Source: Velamenicoccus sp964471325 (GTDB lineage Bacteria; Omnitrophota; Gorgyraeia; Velamenicoccales; Velamenicoccaceae). From it: DNA of 12,514 nt. The notes beneath the pieces are model-generated. The model worked only from the letters and a program-made list of their open reading frames with translations. It had not been told where the DNA came from and searched no databases. The translations under genes and the position numbers were made by a program. Each line of letters begins with the position of its first letter. The stretch's first letter is position 1. Positions 1 to 6,190 of this stretch are shown one piece after another. Location: NCBI GenBank assembly GCA_964471325.1, contig CAYYFL010000026.1, forward strand, positions 1-12,514, written 5' to 3'.

Positions 1-641
1 CATCTCGCCGGGCGCGCTAAACGGTCGGCCTTATTCGGCCGACCAGCGCCCTCGCATGATTTTGCCGCTAAGATGGCCTTCAGCTGATTAAGCGCCTCGT
101 CGAAGACGTCGTTAACGACAACGTAGTCGTATTGCCCCATATGAGAAAGCTCTATTTTAACACGCTTGAGCCGTTTTTCTATGTCTTTTTTACCCTCTGT
201 GGATCGTCGGCAGAGGCGCCGTTTGAGCGCCTGGATGTCCGGCGGCACGACGAAGATCGACGTCACGCGCGCGCACCCCAGATTGCGGCGCACGGTCTGG
301 GCGCCCTTGACATCGATACAGAGCAAAACGTCCTTATGCTGGCGTCCGGCTTTAGACAAAACCGCCCGCGGTGTGCCGTAATAAGCGCCGAATATCGTCT
401 CGTGTTCCAAAAGGGCCTTTTTCTTCAACAGTCCCAGAAAAGCCGCTTCGGAAATCCTGGTATAATCCTTCCCCTGCCTCTCTTGCGGCCGCAAAGGCCG
501 CGTCGTCACGGAAACGGAGCGCAGCAGCCGTCTTTTCCAGAAAGGATCCCGCAGCAACGCCGCACACAGCGTCGTCTTGCCGGACCCTGACGGACCAGAA
601 ACGATCCAGACCCTCGGCCCCCGCAGGGCTTTACTCGACAT
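1..641 (-). CDS. gmk: Guanylate kinase, 3' end outside the window
   Basis: Guanylate kinase phosphorylates GMP to GDP with ATP in the cytoplasm, in purine nucleotide synthesis and salvage. The ATG at 641 lies inside the end of yicC (11-nt overlap) and gives a protein beginning MSSKALRGPRVWIVSGPSG. The P-loop GPSGSGKT is at residues 16-23. A GMP-binding stretch SVSVTTRPLRP follows, then YGTPR, the core-strand motif CIDVKGAQ, and a lid/C-terminal part with RRSTEG and YDYVVND, all family hallmarks. The usual family core ends near residue 195, but the frame stays open for 18 more residues to the window edge with no stop codon, so the gene is partial here (213 full codons). The tail is rich in Arg, Ala and Pro and is encoded by a palindrome. 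It is the last visible gene of the ndk-yicC-gmk run and is probably translationally coupled to yicC. Confidence 0.93.
   Translation of the reverse strand, partial: MSSKALRGPRVWIVSGPSGSGKTTLCAALLRDPFWKRRLLRSVSVTTRPLRPQERQGKDYTRISEAAFLGLLKKKALLEHETIFGAYYGTPRAVLSKAGRQHKDVLLCIDVKGAQTVRRNLGCARVTSIFVVPPDIQALKRRLCRRSTEGKKDIEKRLKRVKIELSHMGQYDYVVVNDVFDEALNQLKAILAAKSCEGAGRPNKADRLARPAR
11..50. repeat. Palindrome within the gmk 3' tail
   Basis: A perfect 8-bp inverted repeat, GGTCGGCC (23-30) and GGCCGACC (37-44), has a 6-nt loop. An outer 5-bp pair GGCGC/GCGCC (11-15 and 46-50) surrounds it. It lies in the open frame just past the conserved end of guanylate kinase. It could be a structured 3' end of the gene or a palindromic repeat that has extended the coding frame. 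There is no T-run, so it is not a typical intrinsic terminator. Confidence 0.5.
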
Positions 642-1452
642 TCTGCACCTGCTCGCGGATCTTTTCGATCTGGTCCTTGATCATGACCACCTGGTAAGCC
701 ACATGCTTTTCCTGCACCTTGGCGCCCAGCGTATTGATCTCGCGCTGGAGTTCTTGCGCGATAAAATCCAGGATCTTGCCCTTAGGGCCGCTCATCCGGA
801 TATGCTTCTGGAAACTGCTGAGATGAAAATCGATGCGCGTCATCTCCTCGCCGACGTCCGTCCCTCTCAAAAAACTCTCCAGCTCGTCGGGACTCATCAC
901 TTTGCGGTTGGCTTCAATGACGTCGTGCACCTGTTTTCTGATCATCGCCATTTTTGCGCCGATCGCTTTGATGCACCGCTCAAGGTCTTTGCGCAGCGCC
1001 GCGCCTTCGCGCCGCTTCATTTCGACGAGACAACCCAGGGCCTCGTTGAGGGCTCCTGTCAAAAGCGCCTCCTTCTCCCGGAAACGCAGATCTTCCTTGC
1101 GGTAGCTCAAGACCCCCGGCAGGGCGACGAGCGACGAGACGCTGATATGGTCGCCAAGCTTGAGCCTGCGCCCCAGGCCCTCCAGGACCTTGTAGTACTT
1201 ATCGACGAGCTTCTCATTCAAGACGATGTCTTCAACCGCCTCGTTGATGTGTGTCACCGACACCGTCAGCCGCCCGCGTTTGATCTTTTTCAAAATGCGC
1301 GTGCGGAAATCCCCTTCCAGGTGCTCGAAGGCCGGAGGCAGATGGAACTGCGTCTCGCAGTAACGATGGTTCAGCGATTTGATCGTGACGATAAAACGCT
1401 CCCCCTTCTTTTCGGCCTGGGCCTGCCCGAATCCTGTCATGCTGACAATCAT
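631..1452 (-). CDS. yicC: YicC/YloC-family endoribonuclease
   Basis: This 273-residue protein matches the YicC/YloC family, whose characterised members in E. coli and B. subtilis are endoribonucleases acting in RNA turnover. The N-terminus MIVSMTGFGQA and the SLNHRYCE segment (family SVNxRYLE-type) are typical of the YicC_N domain. The C-terminus with ILDFIAQELQREINTLGAK and the ending KIREQVQNVE is the diagnostic DUF1732 domain. An upstream in-frame extension to 1533 exists, but the start at 1452 places the family motif at the N-terminus and forms an ATGA overlap with the ndk stop, so it is preferred. A purine-rich AAAAGGG lies just upstream. The last codons overlap the gmk start. yicC next to gmk is a very common bacterial arrangement. 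The length is close to the usual 285-290 residues. Confidence 0.93.
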   Translation of the reverse strand: MIVSMTGFGQAQAEKKGERFIVTIKSLNHRYCETQFHLPPAFEHLEGDFRTRILKKIKRGRLTVSVTHINEAVEDIVLNEKLVDKYYKVLEGLGRRLKLGDHISVSSLVALPGVLSYRKEDLRFREKEALLTGALNEALGCLVEMKRREGAALRKDLERCIKAIGAKMAMIRKQVHDVIEANRKVMSPDELESFLRGTDVGEEMTRIDFHLSSFQKHIRMSGPKGKILDFIAQELQREINTLGAKVQEKHVAYQVVMIKDQIEKIREQVQNVE

Positions 1453-1952
1453 AGCCACGCCCTTTTCTCTTTTGTCTCGACGATCGTTCTCGTCGGATAA
1501 AGATCGACGATGATCTCGTCGGGTTCGAACCACAGCTTGATCTCTCGCTCCGCGTCTTCCGGGATCGCCGATACATGGACGACGTTCTCATAGACGCCGC
1601 GCGTCGTGATGCGGCCAAAAGACCCCCTGATGGAGACGGAATCGGCCTCTTCCGGATTGGTCGCCCCGGCAAGGGAGCGGCATTTTGTGATAGCCCCTTC
1701 CCCCCAGTAGATCAGCGCCATGACCTTGCGGCGGTCGTGGTACTCGCCCATCAGATAGCGCAGGACGTCCTCGAAGAAAGGTTTGTCCTTCAGGTGCCGG
1801 TAATGTTCCGCGGCCAGTTCGCGCGAGACCCGCACCATCTTGGCCGCGACGATCTCAAGTTTTGTCTCCGACAGACGCGTCAGGATGTTACCCGTCAGCG
1901 ACCGTTTCAAACCATCAGGCTTGATCAAGATCAGTGTTGCTTGCGTCTCCAT
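1449..1952 (-). CDS. ndk: Nucleoside diphosphate kinase, C-terminally extended
   Basis: Nucleoside diphosphate kinase moves the gamma-phosphate of an NTP to NDPs through a phosphohistidine and balances (d)NTP pools. The active-site set is present: K11 in IKPDG, Y51 in HYRHL, F60, R92, T98 in GATNP, R109 in IRGSF, N123 and the catalytic H126 in ENVVHVS. The usual His-Gly-Ser-Asp-Ser after the catalytic histidine reads His-Val-Ser-Ala-Ile here. The protein is 167 residues, about 25 longer than common bacterial Ndk, through a few extra residues before the catalytic His and a tail after the EREIKLWF helix. The ATG at 1952 has GAGG at 1959-1962 as a plausible Shine-Dalgarno sequence. Its stop overlaps the yicC start by four bases (ATGA). 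A strong hairpin lies a few bases upstream of the ribosome binding site and could affect translation, which is inference. Confidence 0.93.
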   Translation of the reverse strand: METQATLILIKPDGLKRSLTGNILTRLSETKLEIVAAKMVRVSRELAAEHYRHLKDKPFFEDVLRYLMGEYHDRRKVMALIYWGEGAITKCRSLAGATNPEEADSVSIRGSFGRITTRGVYENVVHVSAIPEDAEREIKLWFEPDEIIVDLYPTRTIVETKEKRAWL

Positions 1953-1965
1953 TCGATCCTCGCTT

Positions 1966-1988
1966 TCATCCCGCCTCCGGCGGGATGA
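1966..1988. repeat. Perfect hairpin upstream of ndk
   Basis: TCATCCCGCC and GGCGGGATGA form a perfect 10-bp inverted repeat around a 3-nt loop. It lies 14 nt upstream of the ndk start, next to the putative ribosome binding site. Its core CCCGCCTCCGGCG recurs exactly at 2071-2083, which suggests a dispersed palindromic repeat rather than a gene-specific regulator. No T-run follows on either strand. Confidence 0.75.
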
Positions 1989-2012
1989 CTCTGAATACTT
2001 GACCTAATCGGA

Positions 2013-2044
2013 TAGGCCAGTATGCCGCTTTCTGCGGCAGCCTA
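2013..2044. repeat. Hairpin in the parB-ndk spacer
   Basis: TGCCGC (2023-2028) and GCGGCA (2034-2039) form a 6-bp stem with a 5-nt loop. An outer TAGGC/GCCTA pair (2013-2017 and 2040-2044) extends it across a one-sided bulge. It is one of three adjacent palindromes filling this 187-nt spacer, which has no gene in it. Confidence 0.55.
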
Positions 2045-2048
2045 CGCC

Positions 2049-2112
2049 GTCAATTCTGTGAGCGCCCTGGCCCGCCTCCGGCGAGGCCGAGATGCTTGCA
2101 AACAGAATTGAC
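2049..2112. repeat. 64-bp element with 11-bp terminal inverted repeats
   Basis: GTCAATTCTGT (2049-2059) is matched exactly by ACAGAATTGAC (2102-2112). Between them is a GC-rich hairpin, GGCC-CGCC-TCC-GGCG-A-GGCC (2069-2088), containing the 13-mer also found at 1970-1982. AT-rich terminal repeats around a GC-rich palindromic core resemble a miniature palindromic or MITE-like element. The right arm read on the minus strand, CTTGTCAATT, resembles CTTGACAATT of the repeat downstream of gyrB. It lies 27 bp after the parB stop. A role as transcript end is possible, but there is no T-run. Confidence 0.6.
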
Positions 2113-2139
2113 AAGTGTTTTGGCAAAGAGTCATTTCTT

Positions 2140-3042
2140 TTAACCCTGCTTCTTCAAAATCTTCAGGATCCTCTCCCGGTCCTCGTCGGAGTAATATTCA
2201 ATCTGGATCCGCCCCCTCTTCTTCGACGCGACAATCCGCACCTTCGTTCCCAGGATGCGCTGCAACTGATTTTCCATATCGGCGATATAGGGGTCCTCGT
2301 CTTTGGCCGCGCGTTTTTTCTTGAAAGATACAGGCTTGATCGAAGCCACATGATTTTCTAACTCTCTAACAGACAGCGAGTTAGATAAAACAAGCTGCGT
2401 GAGCTTGATCTGCTGGGCAACGCTATCGAGCCCAAGCAGAACCTTTCCATGACCAAAGGAAAGTTTTCCGGACGAGATGGCTTTTTGGACCTCCGCCGGC
2501 AACGTCAGGAGCCGCAGGACATTGGCGACGGTGGAACGGTCTTTGCTGACGGCGCGCGCGACCTCTTCCTGTGTCAGAGAGAAATCCTTGGTGAGCCTGT
2601 GGAATGCGTGCGCCTCTTCCATGGGATTGAGTTCCTGGCGCTGGATGTTCTCGACGATGGAAAGGACAAGCGCCTCCTGGTCTGTCGTGTCGCGGATGAC
2701 GACGGGGACACGAGGCAGTTTCAACTCGACGGCCGCGCGGAAACGCCGCTCTCCGGCGATGATCTCAAAAGAATCCCCCTGCCGGCGCACAAGGATCGGC
2801 GCCAAGACCCCCTTCTCCTTGATTGAAGCGGCAAGCTCCCCGAGCTGTTCGACGTCGAAGTTCGTCCTCGGCTGATACTTGTTGGGGACCAGCCTTGCCG
2901 TCTCGACGAAAGTCACGCCCTTGTCTTCGTGGCCGGCCGCCGCCTTGACCTCAAGCGGGATCTCTTTTTTCAAGACGTCTTCCACCGAGCGTCCGCCGGA
3001 GATCAGCGCCGATAATCCTTTTCCCAAAGCCTTCTTTTCCAT
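2140..3042 (-). CDS. parB: Chromosome partitioning protein ParB (Spo0J family)
   Basis: ParB binds parS near the origin, loads as a CTP-dependent sliding clamp, and stimulates the ParA ATPase to segregate the origin. The 300-residue protein has the N-terminal ParA-activating motif KALGKGLSALI (residues 4-14) and the start of the ParB/Spo0J domain around NKYQPR. The CTP-binding motif GERRFRA is at 98-104 and ENIQRQELNPMEEAHAF begins at 131. A helix-turn-helix (about 154-179, with SKDRSTVANVLRLL) is the parS-reading part. A basic linker (about 239-247) leads to the C-terminal dimerisation domain. The ATG shares its A with the parA stop (TAATG), so the two are probably translationally coupled, and GGAGA lies upstream inside parA. 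Candidate parS-like sites are about 1.3 kb upstream at 4366-4417. Confidence 0.96.
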   Translation of the reverse strand: MEKKALGKGLSALISGGRSVEDVLKKEIPLEVKAAAGHEDKGVTFVETARLVPNKYQPRTNFDVEQLGELAASIKEKGVLAPILVRRQGDSFEIIAGERRFRAAVELKLPRVPVVIRDTTDQEALVLSIVENIQRQELNPMEEAHAFHRLTKDFSLTQEEVARAVSKDRSTVANVLRLLTLPAEVQKAISSGKLSFGHGKVLLGLDSVAQQIKLTQLVLSNSLSVRELENHVASIKPVSFKKKRAAKDEDPYIADMENQLQRILGTKVRIVASKKRGRIQIEYYSDEDRERILKILKKQG

Positions 3043-3872
3043 TAGCTATTCTCCGTCTCTGGCCGATTTGATTCCGCCGCTAAAGGGATCTCGCCAGGAG
3101 TCTGGCCCCCCGTTCCCATACCCAGAACTTCTTTCGCCAGTGCGCCGTACTTTTGGGCGCCGATAGAGCTTTTGTCGTATTCATAAATCGACTTGCCGAA
3201 TCCCGGCGCTTCGGACAACCGGATGCTGCGCGGGATGATCGTTTCGAAAACGCGATCGCGGAAAAAATTCCTCGTCTCGTTGATCACCTCTGAAGTCAGG
3301 TTCGTCCTGAAATCAGCCATCGTCAAAAGGACGCCCTCGATTTCAAGAATGGGATTAAGATTCTCCTTGATGAGATTAATGGTCTTAGTCAATTGGCCCA
3401 ATCCCTCAAGTGCATAATACTCGCATTGAACAGGAATAATGACGGAAGTTGCTGCAACTAAAGAGTTTAGGGTAAGTAAACCGAGGGATGGCGGACAATC
3501 TATGACTACATAATCGAAAGTGTCTTTAATTGCATCCAGGCTGCGCTTGAGCCTGATCTCTCTTTGCGCCTCCTCGACCAACTCAACTTCTGCGCCGATA
3601 AGATCTATATTCGAGGGAATGAGAAAAAGGTTCTCGACCTTTGTCTTGAGGACAACATCCTTTGCCTCGACATGGTTGATCAGGATGTGATAGAGAGATT
3701 TCTCTATGGAGTTCTTGTCGATTCCCAGGCCGCTGGTCGAATTCCCCTGCGGATCTGAATCGATCAAAAGGACACGGTGGCCTTCTAGGGCGAGATAGAC
3801 GGACAGGTTGATAGACGTTGTGGTCTTGCCTGTCCCCCCTTTTTGATTGCAAACAGCGATGATTTTTGACAT
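3042..3872 (-). CDS. parA: Chromosome partitioning ATPase ParA (Soj)
   Basis: ParA is a Walker-type ATPase that binds DNA nonspecifically and forms the gradient that moves ParB-parS complexes. Many chromosomal homologues (Soj) also control DnaA. The 276-residue protein has the deviant Walker A motif KGGTGKTT (residues 11-18), the A' motif DSDPQGN (38-44), the Walker B region VVIDCPPSLG (from 122) and the family stretch PVQCEYYALEGLGQL. The short N-terminus without an HTH marks the chromosomal type rather than P1-like plasmid ParA. The last ~25 residues are a Gly/Pro/Glu-rich tail beyond the conserved fold. The start codon overlaps the stop of the upstream LAGLIDADG gene (TAATG), and the stop overlaps the parB start, so the three genes look like one translational unit. 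The middle and 5' parts are more AT-rich than parB. Confidence 0.96.
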   Translation of the reverse strand: MSKIIAVCNQKGGTGKTTTSINLSVYLALEGHRVLLIDSDPQGNSTSGLGIDKNSIEKSLYHILINHVEAKDVVLKTKVENLFLIPSNIDLIGAEVELVEEAQREIRLKRSLDAIKDTFDYVVIDCPPSLGLLTLNSLVAATSVIIPVQCEYYALEGLGQLTKTINLIKENLNPILEIEGVLLTMADFRTNLTSEVINETRNFFRDRVFETIIPRSIRLSEAPGFGKSIYEYDKSSIGAQKYGALAKEVLGMGTGGQTPGEIPLAAESNRPETENS

Positions 3873-4336
3873 TACGTTGAGCGCTTCTTGAAAGCCCTGC
3901 TTTTTTGGTTCATGGTGGCCAGTTGTGCAGAGAACGTTTTGAATTCCTCGCTTTTACAATTCAGAAATCTTTTTGTCTTTTCGATAGCCATATCCCGCCA
4001 AATAGTATAAACCTCTTGTTTTTTGCTTTGCAAGGGAAATTTGTCAAAGTGCTCGACGATACGCATCAGCTCTTTTTGCTTGCAAACTCTGAAATAAGCA
4101 TTTGGTCTAGAATGACCGCTGTTTTTCGTCGGAAATTGCTCTTTTCTGAGATAAATTTTCCCAATGCCTCCAAAAAACGACTTCACTTTCTCAATAATAT
4201 CCCTGTTATCTTCTCTTTGGCAAACAGAAAAGTATAGGGCGAAGACATTGTTGCCAGAACGGCTAAACGTAAAAGCAGCTTCCCCGTCGCAGAAACCAGT
4301 TACGAACCAAGGGTCAAGCGTTTTTGGATCCATCAT
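3872..4336 (-). CDS. Single-motif LAGLIDADG-type homing endonuclease homologue
   Basis: The 154-residue protein carries one LAGLIDADG signature near its N-terminus, WFVTGFCDGEAAF (residues 10-22). E19 is at the position of the metal-binding catalytic acid. Downstream is the PLQSKKQEVYTIW segment, like the (P)LxTKK..xF..W part of these enzymes. One motif implies a homodimer, as in I-CreI-like proteins that cut long asymmetric sites. The gene is free-standing: no intron or intein surrounds it, and the parA and yidC reading frames are intact. Its stop overlaps the parA start (TAATG), so it is the first gene of the par unit. No clear Shine-Dalgarno sequence precedes either adjacent ATG (4336 or 4333). 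It is AT-richer than parB. It may be a mobile nuclease inserted between parS-like sites and parA, or a domesticated DNA-binding protein. Family assignment is fairly sure; activity and target are unknown. Confidence 0.82.
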   Translation of the reverse strand: MMDPKTLDPWFVTGFCDGEAAFTFSRSGNNVFALYFSVCQREDNRDIIEKVKSFFGGIGKIYLRKEQFPTKNSGHSRPNAYFRVCKQKELMRIVEHFDKFPLQSKKQEVYTIWRDMAIEKTKRFLNCKSEEFKTFSAQLATMNQKSRAFKKRST

Positions 4337-4365
4337 AGATAGAGAACAGCTACCGTCCGCATCCG

Positions 4366-4382
4366 TGTTTCCACGGGGAACA
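4366..4382. promoter_or_regulatory. parS-like site, copy 1
   Basis: TGTTTCCACGGGGAACA is a near-perfect palindrome (TGTTTCC and GGGAACA around ACG, one G:T-type mismatch). It resembles ParB sites of the TGTTTCACGTGAAACA / TGTTCCACGTGGAACA class but is one base longer and lacks the central CACGTG. It is repeated exactly at 4401 and lies upstream of the LAGLIDADG-parA-parB unit, close to the putative origin. Binding by ParB is inference. Confidence 0.6.
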
Positions 4383-4402
4383 TTGTTATATTTTCAACAA
4401 TG
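4381..4402. repeat. Inverted repeat between the parS-like sites
   Basis: CATTGTT (4381-4387) pairs perfectly with AACAATG (4396-4402) across an 8-nt AT-rich loop. The arms overlap the edges of both parS-like copies, making a symmetric site-hairpin-site arrangement. On the minus strand the loop region reads AAATATAAC and could contain a -10 element for the par unit, but I see no convincing -35. Confidence 0.45.
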
Positions 4403-4417
4403 TTTCCACGGGGAACA
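4401..4417. promoter_or_regulatory. parS-like site, copy 2
   Basis: This is an exact second copy of the 17-bp palindrome at 4366-4382, 35 bp further on. Exact conservation of two copies amid otherwise AT-rich, unrelated sequence indicates selection for protein binding. ParB is the obvious candidate given the adjacent parAB. An operator read by the LAGLIDADG protein is an alternative. Confidence 0.6.
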
Positions 4418-4441
4418 CATTAACACAAACCACCTAAGACA

Positions 4442-4651
4442 TCAAGCTTTTTTCTTAGAGTTTTTTGCGGCTACCCAGGCAAGAATCTTTGCAGGTTTGG
4501 CTCCACTCATGCCGAAAAGCCCTCTCTGTTCTTCAGCAACAACCTTGATATGAAGCTGTCTTCGAGAAACCTTTAAGATGCTCGATGCCTTCTTAACGGC
4601 TTCTTCAACTGTCCTTCCCTCAACCTCTATCTCGTTGCTGATATTTTCCAT
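4442..4651 (-). CDS. Jag_N-only protein (lacks KH and R3H domains)
   Basis: This 69-residue protein follows yidC where jag (khpB/eloR) normally sits. Its sequence fits the Jag N-terminal domain: GRTVEEAVKKASSILKVSR, then EEQRGLFGMSGAKPAKILAWV, matching the family pattern GkTveeAi...Lgv...GlfG...a.V. Full-length Jag is an RNA-binding protein of about 200 residues or more, with KH and R3H domains after Jag_N. Here the frame stops after a lysine-rich tail, and the next 105 nt hold parS-like sites with no KH or R3H coding in any frame. Shifting frame at the A-run near the end reaches stops within a few codons, so a simple sequencing frameshift does not explain it. The ATG lies inside the end of yidC (25-nt overlap). 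No Shine-Dalgarno sequence is visible, so coupling to yidC is likely. Function without the RNA-binding part is unknown. Confidence 0.8.
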   Translation of the reverse strand: MENISNEIEVEGRTVEEAVKKASSILKVSRRQLHIKVVAEEQRGLFGMSGAKPAKILAWVAAKNSKKKA

Positions 4652-6186
4652 TGGAATATAAGCATGAGCAGGCTGTTGACAAGCCAGTACAGGACGAGCC
4701 CGGAAGGCATCTTGTAGAACAGAAAGCCGAAAATAACCGGCATCAGGATAGCCATCATTTTCTGCTGTTCTGCCGTCGGTCCAGTAGCATTGCTCGACCC
4801 CATAGAAACCTTTTGTTGCAGAAACATGACTCCAGCCATTAAAAGCGGCAACAAATTGATTTCGTTACCTATCACAGGCAAGGCATTTGGTAAAGCAATA
4901 AGCCTGTCTGGAGAAGAAAGGTCTTTGATCCAGAGAAATCCCGCCCCCCTCAGCTCCGGCAGCCTCAATAGGAGCTGGTAGAGAGAAAAGAAAACCGGTA
5001 TCTGCAGGAGCATCGGAAAACACCCGCCCAGCGGATTGATCTTCTCCGTCTTATAAAGCTCCATTGTCGCCATCTGCAGCTTTTGCGCATTATCTTTAAA
5101 TTTAATCTTGAGCTCTTCGATTTTTGGCTGCAAGGCCTGCATCTTCTTCATCGAAGCCATGCTCTTATAGGACAACGGAAACAAAATGAAATATATGATC
5201 GTGGTCACCAGGATAATGGCAGATCCCCAGTTGTGGACAACCTTGTGGATGACTGTGAGTAAAAAGAAGATTGCCTTAGCGATCAGATCAAAAAATCCGA
5301 AATTTACCACACGTTCCGCATTCAAACCAATAGCGCTTAACTTTTTCTCATCCTGAAGTCCTACATAGACTTTGAACACATTTTCTATTGAATTTTCAGG
5401 TGCTTTTTCATCATTTTTAATATGAAGGGACAGATACGGAACCTTGTCTTGAGATTGTATAACTCCTTGCTCAACAACAAGTTGAGGAGAAAATACGGCA
5501 CAGAAATATCTGTCTCTTAGGCCGGCCCAGTCAATCTTTCCGTTAATTTCCACAGGGGCCTTCAGGCCAAACACAGATTTTCTGGATACAACATTACGCA
5601 CCTGATAAGAGCCTTCAAAATAGCGCTGACCAATGGGATCCGGCTTACCCGATTCAGCTAAAGCGCCAACCAAAATATCATAACTTGTTGATTTCAAATA
5701 GTTTATATTATTTATACTGATTGCAAGCTCAATGGTACCGTCATCCTTGAGCCGGTACATTTTTTTGATCTCTGCGCCTTCGGCGGTCTGGAATGAAAAT
5801 CCTATCCCTTTTGGTAACAATATTTTAGAAAAATAAAATTCTGCCCACTGAGGCACCAGCCCGATATTCTTAAGATCCAATTCTACATTTAACTTCTTGT
5901 CATATATAGATTTAATGAAACCGCCCTTCAACGAAAACTCAAAAACAAGATCTCCGTCTTCAAATTTGTATAACTCGCTCTTGTTAAAAGATTTATCCAA
6001 TATGGTTACTTGCGATGGCTTTGGTTCTTCTGTGAGGGCTTTGGTTTGAACTGTTTCGCGGGTCGCTGGAGAAGAAAATTCTATATCCTCTTTATTCGCA
6101 ATTGGTTTTGTCTTTGGAACAATTGCAGAATAAGCCACAAGGACAAGAAAAGATAAAAGAAGAGCTATAAAAAATCGCTTTTCCAT
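4627..6186 (-). CDS. yidC: Membrane protein insertase YidC (Oxa1 family)
   Basis: YidC inserts and folds inner-membrane proteins, alone or with SecYEG. The 519-residue protein has the Gram-negative layout: an N-terminal membrane helix (residues about 5-22, FFIALLLSFLVLVAYSAIV), a periplasmic beta-rich domain to about residue 290, and the C-terminal 60-kDa inner-membrane domain. The latter includes FILFPLSYKSMASMKKM, LQPKIEELK, the cytoplasmic hairpin, ALYKTEK-like MELYKTEKINPLGGCFPMLLQIPVF, and the last helix PSGLVLYWLVNSLLMLIFQW. The groove arginine of the first core helix (E. coli R366, in TFIVRGIMYPL) is tyrosine here (Y332, in TTIIYFILFPL). yidC starts 4 nt after the yidD stop with no evident Shine-Dalgarno sequence, and its end overlaps the Jag_N gene. 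The gene is notably AT-rich compared with gmk-parB and gyrB. Confidence 0.96.
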   Translation of the reverse strand: MEKRFFIALLLSFLVLVAYSAIVPKTKPIANKEDIEFSSPATRETVQTKALTEEPKPSQVTILDKSFNKSELYKFEDGDLVFEFSLKGGFIKSIYDKKLNVELDLKNIGLVPQWAEFYFSKILLPKGIGFSFQTAEGAEIKKMYRLKDDGTIELAISINNINYLKSTSYDILVGALAESGKPDPIGQRYFEGSYQVRNVVSRKSVFGLKAPVEINGKIDWAGLRDRYFCAVFSPQLVVEQGVIQSQDKVPYLSLHIKNDEKAPENSIENVFKVYVGLQDEKKLSAIGLNAERVVNFGFFDLIAKAIFFLLTVIHKVVHNWGSAIILVTTIIYFILFPLSYKSMASMKKMQALQPKIEELKIKFKDNAQKLQMATMELYKTEKINPLGGCFPMLLQIPVFFSLYQLLLRLPELRGAGFLWIKDLSSPDRLIALPNALPVIGNEINLLPLLMAGVMFLQQKVSMGSSNATGPTAEQQKMMAILMPVIFGFLFYKMPSGLVLYWLVNSLLMLIFQWKISATR

Positions 6187-6190
6187 ATTT

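Noticed and set aside
577..1500. 307-codon open frame on the plus strand opposite yicC
   Set aside because: It is antisense to a conserved gene, with no family resemblance and no ribosome binding site; an artefact of codon bias.
4337..4460. A frameshifted remainder of jag (KH and R3H domains)
   Set aside because: Shifting frame at the A-run near 4445 meets stop codons within a few codons, and the spacer holds parS-like sites with no KH or R3H coding.
3042..4651. Intron or intein hosting the LAGLIDADG gene
   Set aside because: The flanking parA and Jag_N/yidC frames are complete in themselves and no split gene or splice motifs are seen around the LAGLIDADG frame.
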